Program-made: the position numbers and the translations under genes
Assembly (NCBI RefSeq): GCF_023062595.1
Contig: NZ_JALLAN010000001.1
Span: 124,001 to 188,000, forward strand
From: Arthrobacter rhizosphaerae
GTDB lineage: Bacteria; Actinomycetota; Actinomycetes; Actinomycetales; Micrococcaceae
Length of the DNA stretch: 64,000 nt
Direction: 5' to 3'
In this document: piece after piece, positions 62,386 to 64,000 of the stretch
Layout of the letters: each line of letters opens with the position of its first letter
How positions within the stretch are numbered: position 1 is the first letter of the stretch
Notes under the pieces: generated by a model
What the model was told of the DNA's origin: nothing
The model's input: the letters and a program-made list of their open reading frames with translations, nothing else
Databases searched by the model: none

Positions 62386-62820
62386 TCAGTGGGTGAGGAA
62401 GGCATCCAACCCGGATGGGGCGGCCTTCACGACTGGCGGCTCGGGGCGCTGCGCGGGTGTCTCGATGAATGGTTCTTCATCAACCTCGGCCGGCTCGGTG
62501 CCGACCTGCGCTGCCTCCTCGGTCACAGCCTGCACCTCGGCTTGAGCAGGAACTGGAACCCCGGTGTTGGCTGTGCCTGCTTCGGGTTCAGCGCCAGTGC
62601 CCTGGAACTCGGACTCGCTCTGCGGCGGGCGGCCCCGGCGGGGCAGCTGCTCGATGGGCCTGTTCACGACGTCGATGTAGCCGTCCCGCTGAATGGACTC
62701 GCGGATCAGCAGCTGCAGGGATTGCGAGATGTCGTTCTGCGTATCCAGCCACTGGTTCGTCGACACGTCCACGCGCGGGACGCTCCAGCGCAGGCGGCGC
62801 GGCTCAGCAGGCTTCGTCAT
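62386..62820 (-). CDS. RHH protein, probable ParR-type adaptor
   Basis: 144 residues. LRWSVPRVDVSTNQWLDTQ and ISQSLQLLIRESIQRDGYID form the strand-helix-helix typical of DNA-binding partners next to ParM genes; the rest is Pro/Glu-rich and disordered with a short hydrophobic end (GLDAFLTH) that might contact the filament. Gene order adaptor-then-actin is the reverse of R1. Its operon has a clear promoter. Confidence 0.7.
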   Translation of the reverse strand: MTKPAEPRRLRWSVPRVDVSTNQWLDTQNDISQSLQLLIRESIQRDGYIDVVNRPIEQLPRRGRPPQSESEFQGTGAEPEAGTANTGVPVPAQAEVQAVTEEAAQVGTEPAEVDEEPFIETPAQRPEPPVVKAAPSGLDAFLTH

Positions 62821-62927
62821 GATTCACACCCCCTGGCGCAGTCGTGCTGGTGGCCTTGCTTGCAGTCATCACGGACCCCTCTCGTGCGTGGTCCGCGATG
62901 AATATCACCATTCGCGGCCCTTTCGAC

Positions 62928-62974
62928 TCATCTATCAGTTATTAGTCTATGGTCTTTCAATGGTCTCTACAAGG
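62928..62974 (-). promoter_or_regulatory. Promoter and operator of the par operon
   Basis: On the minus strand TTGTAG (62969-62974), 17-bp spacer, TAGACT (62946-62951), then the dyad ACTGATAGATGAGT (62928-62941). The best-formed of the recurring element promoters. Confidence 0.6.
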
Positions 62975-63390
62975 ACCAGTGAAAGACCATCGTGAGTCCA
63001 TGGCTGAATGCGGCAGAAATCGAGGCATCGGAGCACTGGGCTGGCCTTGGTTCCGACAGCGCCACCGGCAGGACCCGAATAAGTCCAGTGCCGGGCCAGC
63101 GCCTTCGGGCGCGCTGGCCCGGCCGAGGTCTCACCCGGGACCGGCACTCGGTCCCATACAGGCCGCCCCAAGACCCCGATCAGTCCACGGTCTGACACAG
63201 GTCCGGCAGGCGTCTTGATGCGGTGCCGCCGCGCCCATGAAAAGACCCCGATCAGTCCACTCTTGAAATGCAGTCCGCTGAAGACCTTCAAGAGACCAGC
63301 ACAGGACCACCAGTGCACCGACGCGAGCCCCGAGGAGCGCCTAGGGCCACTCAATAGGTTGTGAATGGTCTGTCTGGACTTATGCGGGTC
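62951..63390. repeat. Candidate parC: 16-bp repeats and inverted repeats upstream of par operon
   Basis: Copies of GACCCCGATCAGTCCA or close variants at 62987-63002, 63072-63087, 63172-63187 and 63244-63259 (the last two identical), and one inverted at 63375-63390. The inverted repeat ATGGTCTTTCA/TGAAAGACCAT (62951-62961, 62982-62992) overlaps the promoter. Position and form fit a ParR-binding centromere. No gene seen here. Confidence 0.6.
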
Positions 63391-63685
63391 CTGACTGCGT
63401 CTTTGTCGCGTCACGGTGCAGCCACGACAAGACATGATCTGTCCGCGCCGAGGCCACGCTCAGTCTTGCTGTTTCGTCGCAATCGGGGCGATGAGCTGTG
63501 TGCAGGAGCCCGCCGGCGACCCCTCGAGGCACTGCTTGGAACGCCGGCGGAGAGAGCCTGGTCAGATATCGGTGCAGGGCTGCTGCGCAAGCGTTACAGA
63601 TGGCGTCACCGACTCGTCGTGGGGCCCGCAGGGAGAGCAGAGGGAAAGGCGTGAAGGGGTGTAGGCCCCCGCAGGCAACGAGAGG
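63391..63685. other. No gene recognised
   Basis: Two overlapping open frames on the plus strand lack starts with ribosome sites or motifs. No terminator or RNA gene seen. The region may belong to a replication or transfer origin. Confidence 0.3.
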
Positions 63686-63696
63686 GTGAGGACTCC

Positions 63697-63761
63697 CGTT
63701 CCTGGAGCGACGTCATCCGGCTCACGCCTGGAACCGATGGAGGGACGCCGCTCCAGGAACG
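63697..63761. repeat. Large inverted repeat, candidate origin or regulatory hairpin
   Basis: CGTTCCTGGAGCGACGTC (63697-63714) pairs with 63744-63761 over 17 of 18 positions, with a 29-nt loop. No T-run follows, so not a simple terminator. Confidence 0.55.
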
Positions 63762-63949
63762 TACTCCTCGTGGAAGCCCCAGACGACTCGGCGACGCTGG
63801 AGGAAGCAATGCTGAAAGGAACTAGGGCAGTTGCTCGTATCCAGGAAGGATCTCTCTTTCTGATGCGTCCACGAGGCAGCGGCCTGGCGGCGCTCGTCGA
63901 GGACTCGCGCAAGCGCTCGTCAGTGGGCGCGGGCGCGGCAGGGGAGTGA
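63737..63949 (+). CDS. Possible small ORF overlapping the inverted repeat
   Basis: From ATG 63737 (GTG 63686 upstream in frame), about 70 residues with NVLLVEAPDDSATLEEAM and AVARIQEGSLFLMRPRG. The pattern looks protein-like, but the start lies in a hairpin and no family is known. Confidence 0.3.
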   Translation: MEGRRSRNVLLVEAPDDSATLEEAMLKGTRAVARIQEGSLFLMRPRGSGLAALVEDSRKRSSVGAGAAGE

Positions 63950-64000
63950 GAGCCGGGCCGGAACGTGCACCGACGAGGGAGCGTGGGGAGCCCGCCTCGG

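Larger units (their letters stand above)
26313..64000. mobile_element. Integrated conjugative or plasmid-like element, right end outside window
   Basis: From the comEC break to the right edge the genes are of element type: VirB4-, VirB6- and PrgI-like transfer proteins, type IA topoisomerase, RHH accessory protein, SSB, umuDC, ParM-like segregation module, and many small unknown ORFs. No host housekeeping gene appears. The relaxase, coupling ATPase, recombinase and any replication gene are not visible, so they must be further right or missing. An integrated plasmid and an ICE both fit. Confidence 0.8.

Noticed and set aside
62951..63390. CRISPR array
   Set aside because: The 16-bp repeats are too short, irregularly spaced (72-130 bp) and partly inverted; no cas genes nearby.
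63361..63654. 97-residue ORF in the gene-poor right end
   Set aside because: Its start lies next to an inverted candidate centromere repeat, it has Arg-rich shadow composition and no ribosome site.

Overview
The window reads as a high-GC Gram-positive chromosome of the Arthrobacter/Pseudarthrobacter type (Micrococcaceae). Supporting this are a PriA without helicase motifs, the order leuS-degV-comEA-comEC, GTG/TTG starts and an actinobacterial SOS box. No database search was possible, so the genus is an inference. The window has two parts: host chromosome (1 to about 26.31 kb) and a conjugative or plasmid-like element (about 26.31 kb to the right edge) that begins inside comEC.

Chromosome. 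After the 3' end of metK comes priA, then three minus-strand genes (GT4 glycosyltransferase, alpha/beta hydrolase, aldo/keto reductase). A SorC-type regulator is divergent from a glycerol operon glpD-glpF-glpK. leuS follows, with a leader that looks like a leucine attenuator (a leaderless peptide with three Leu codons, then two hairpins). Then comes a DegV protein. Between degV and comEA, normally close neighbours in this group, lies about 9.5 kb of unrelated single genes: hydrolases, a GNAT, a kinase-like P-loop protein, a prolyl aminopeptidase, a methyltransferase and a cytidine deaminase-ASCH fusion. comEA is intact. comEC stops right after its conserved HLTAVSGAN motif, where the element begins.

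Element. From left to right: small membrane and lipoprotein genes; a minus-strand transfer module with a VirB6/TrbL-like membrane protein, a VirB4-like protein whose Walker motifs look lost, a PrgI-like protein and a type IA topoisomerase; a regulatory and mobilisation block (zinc-ribbon HTH, HNH protein, coiled-coil protein, ribbon-helix-helix protein); an SOS-controlled umuDC pair; then a plus-strand array of small genes (47.1-59.9 kb) that includes ssb, a secreted nuclease, a tRNA-like gene with a large insertion, two frameshifted genes, a REase-NACHT defence protein and an HD hydrolase. The right end holds a plasmid-type segregation module: a ParM-like actin, an RHH partner and upstream 16-bp repeats that could be its centromere. 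No relaxase, coupling protein, integrase or Rep protein is visible, so the element probably continues beyond base 64000.

The most unusual signal is a family of ten short dyads with 7-bp arms and 3-nt loops. Nine are followed by CGG. They sit in the leaders of the plus-strand array, and five of them come just after an intrinsic terminator. Several copies differ in both arms yet keep full pairing, so the shape appears to be selected.
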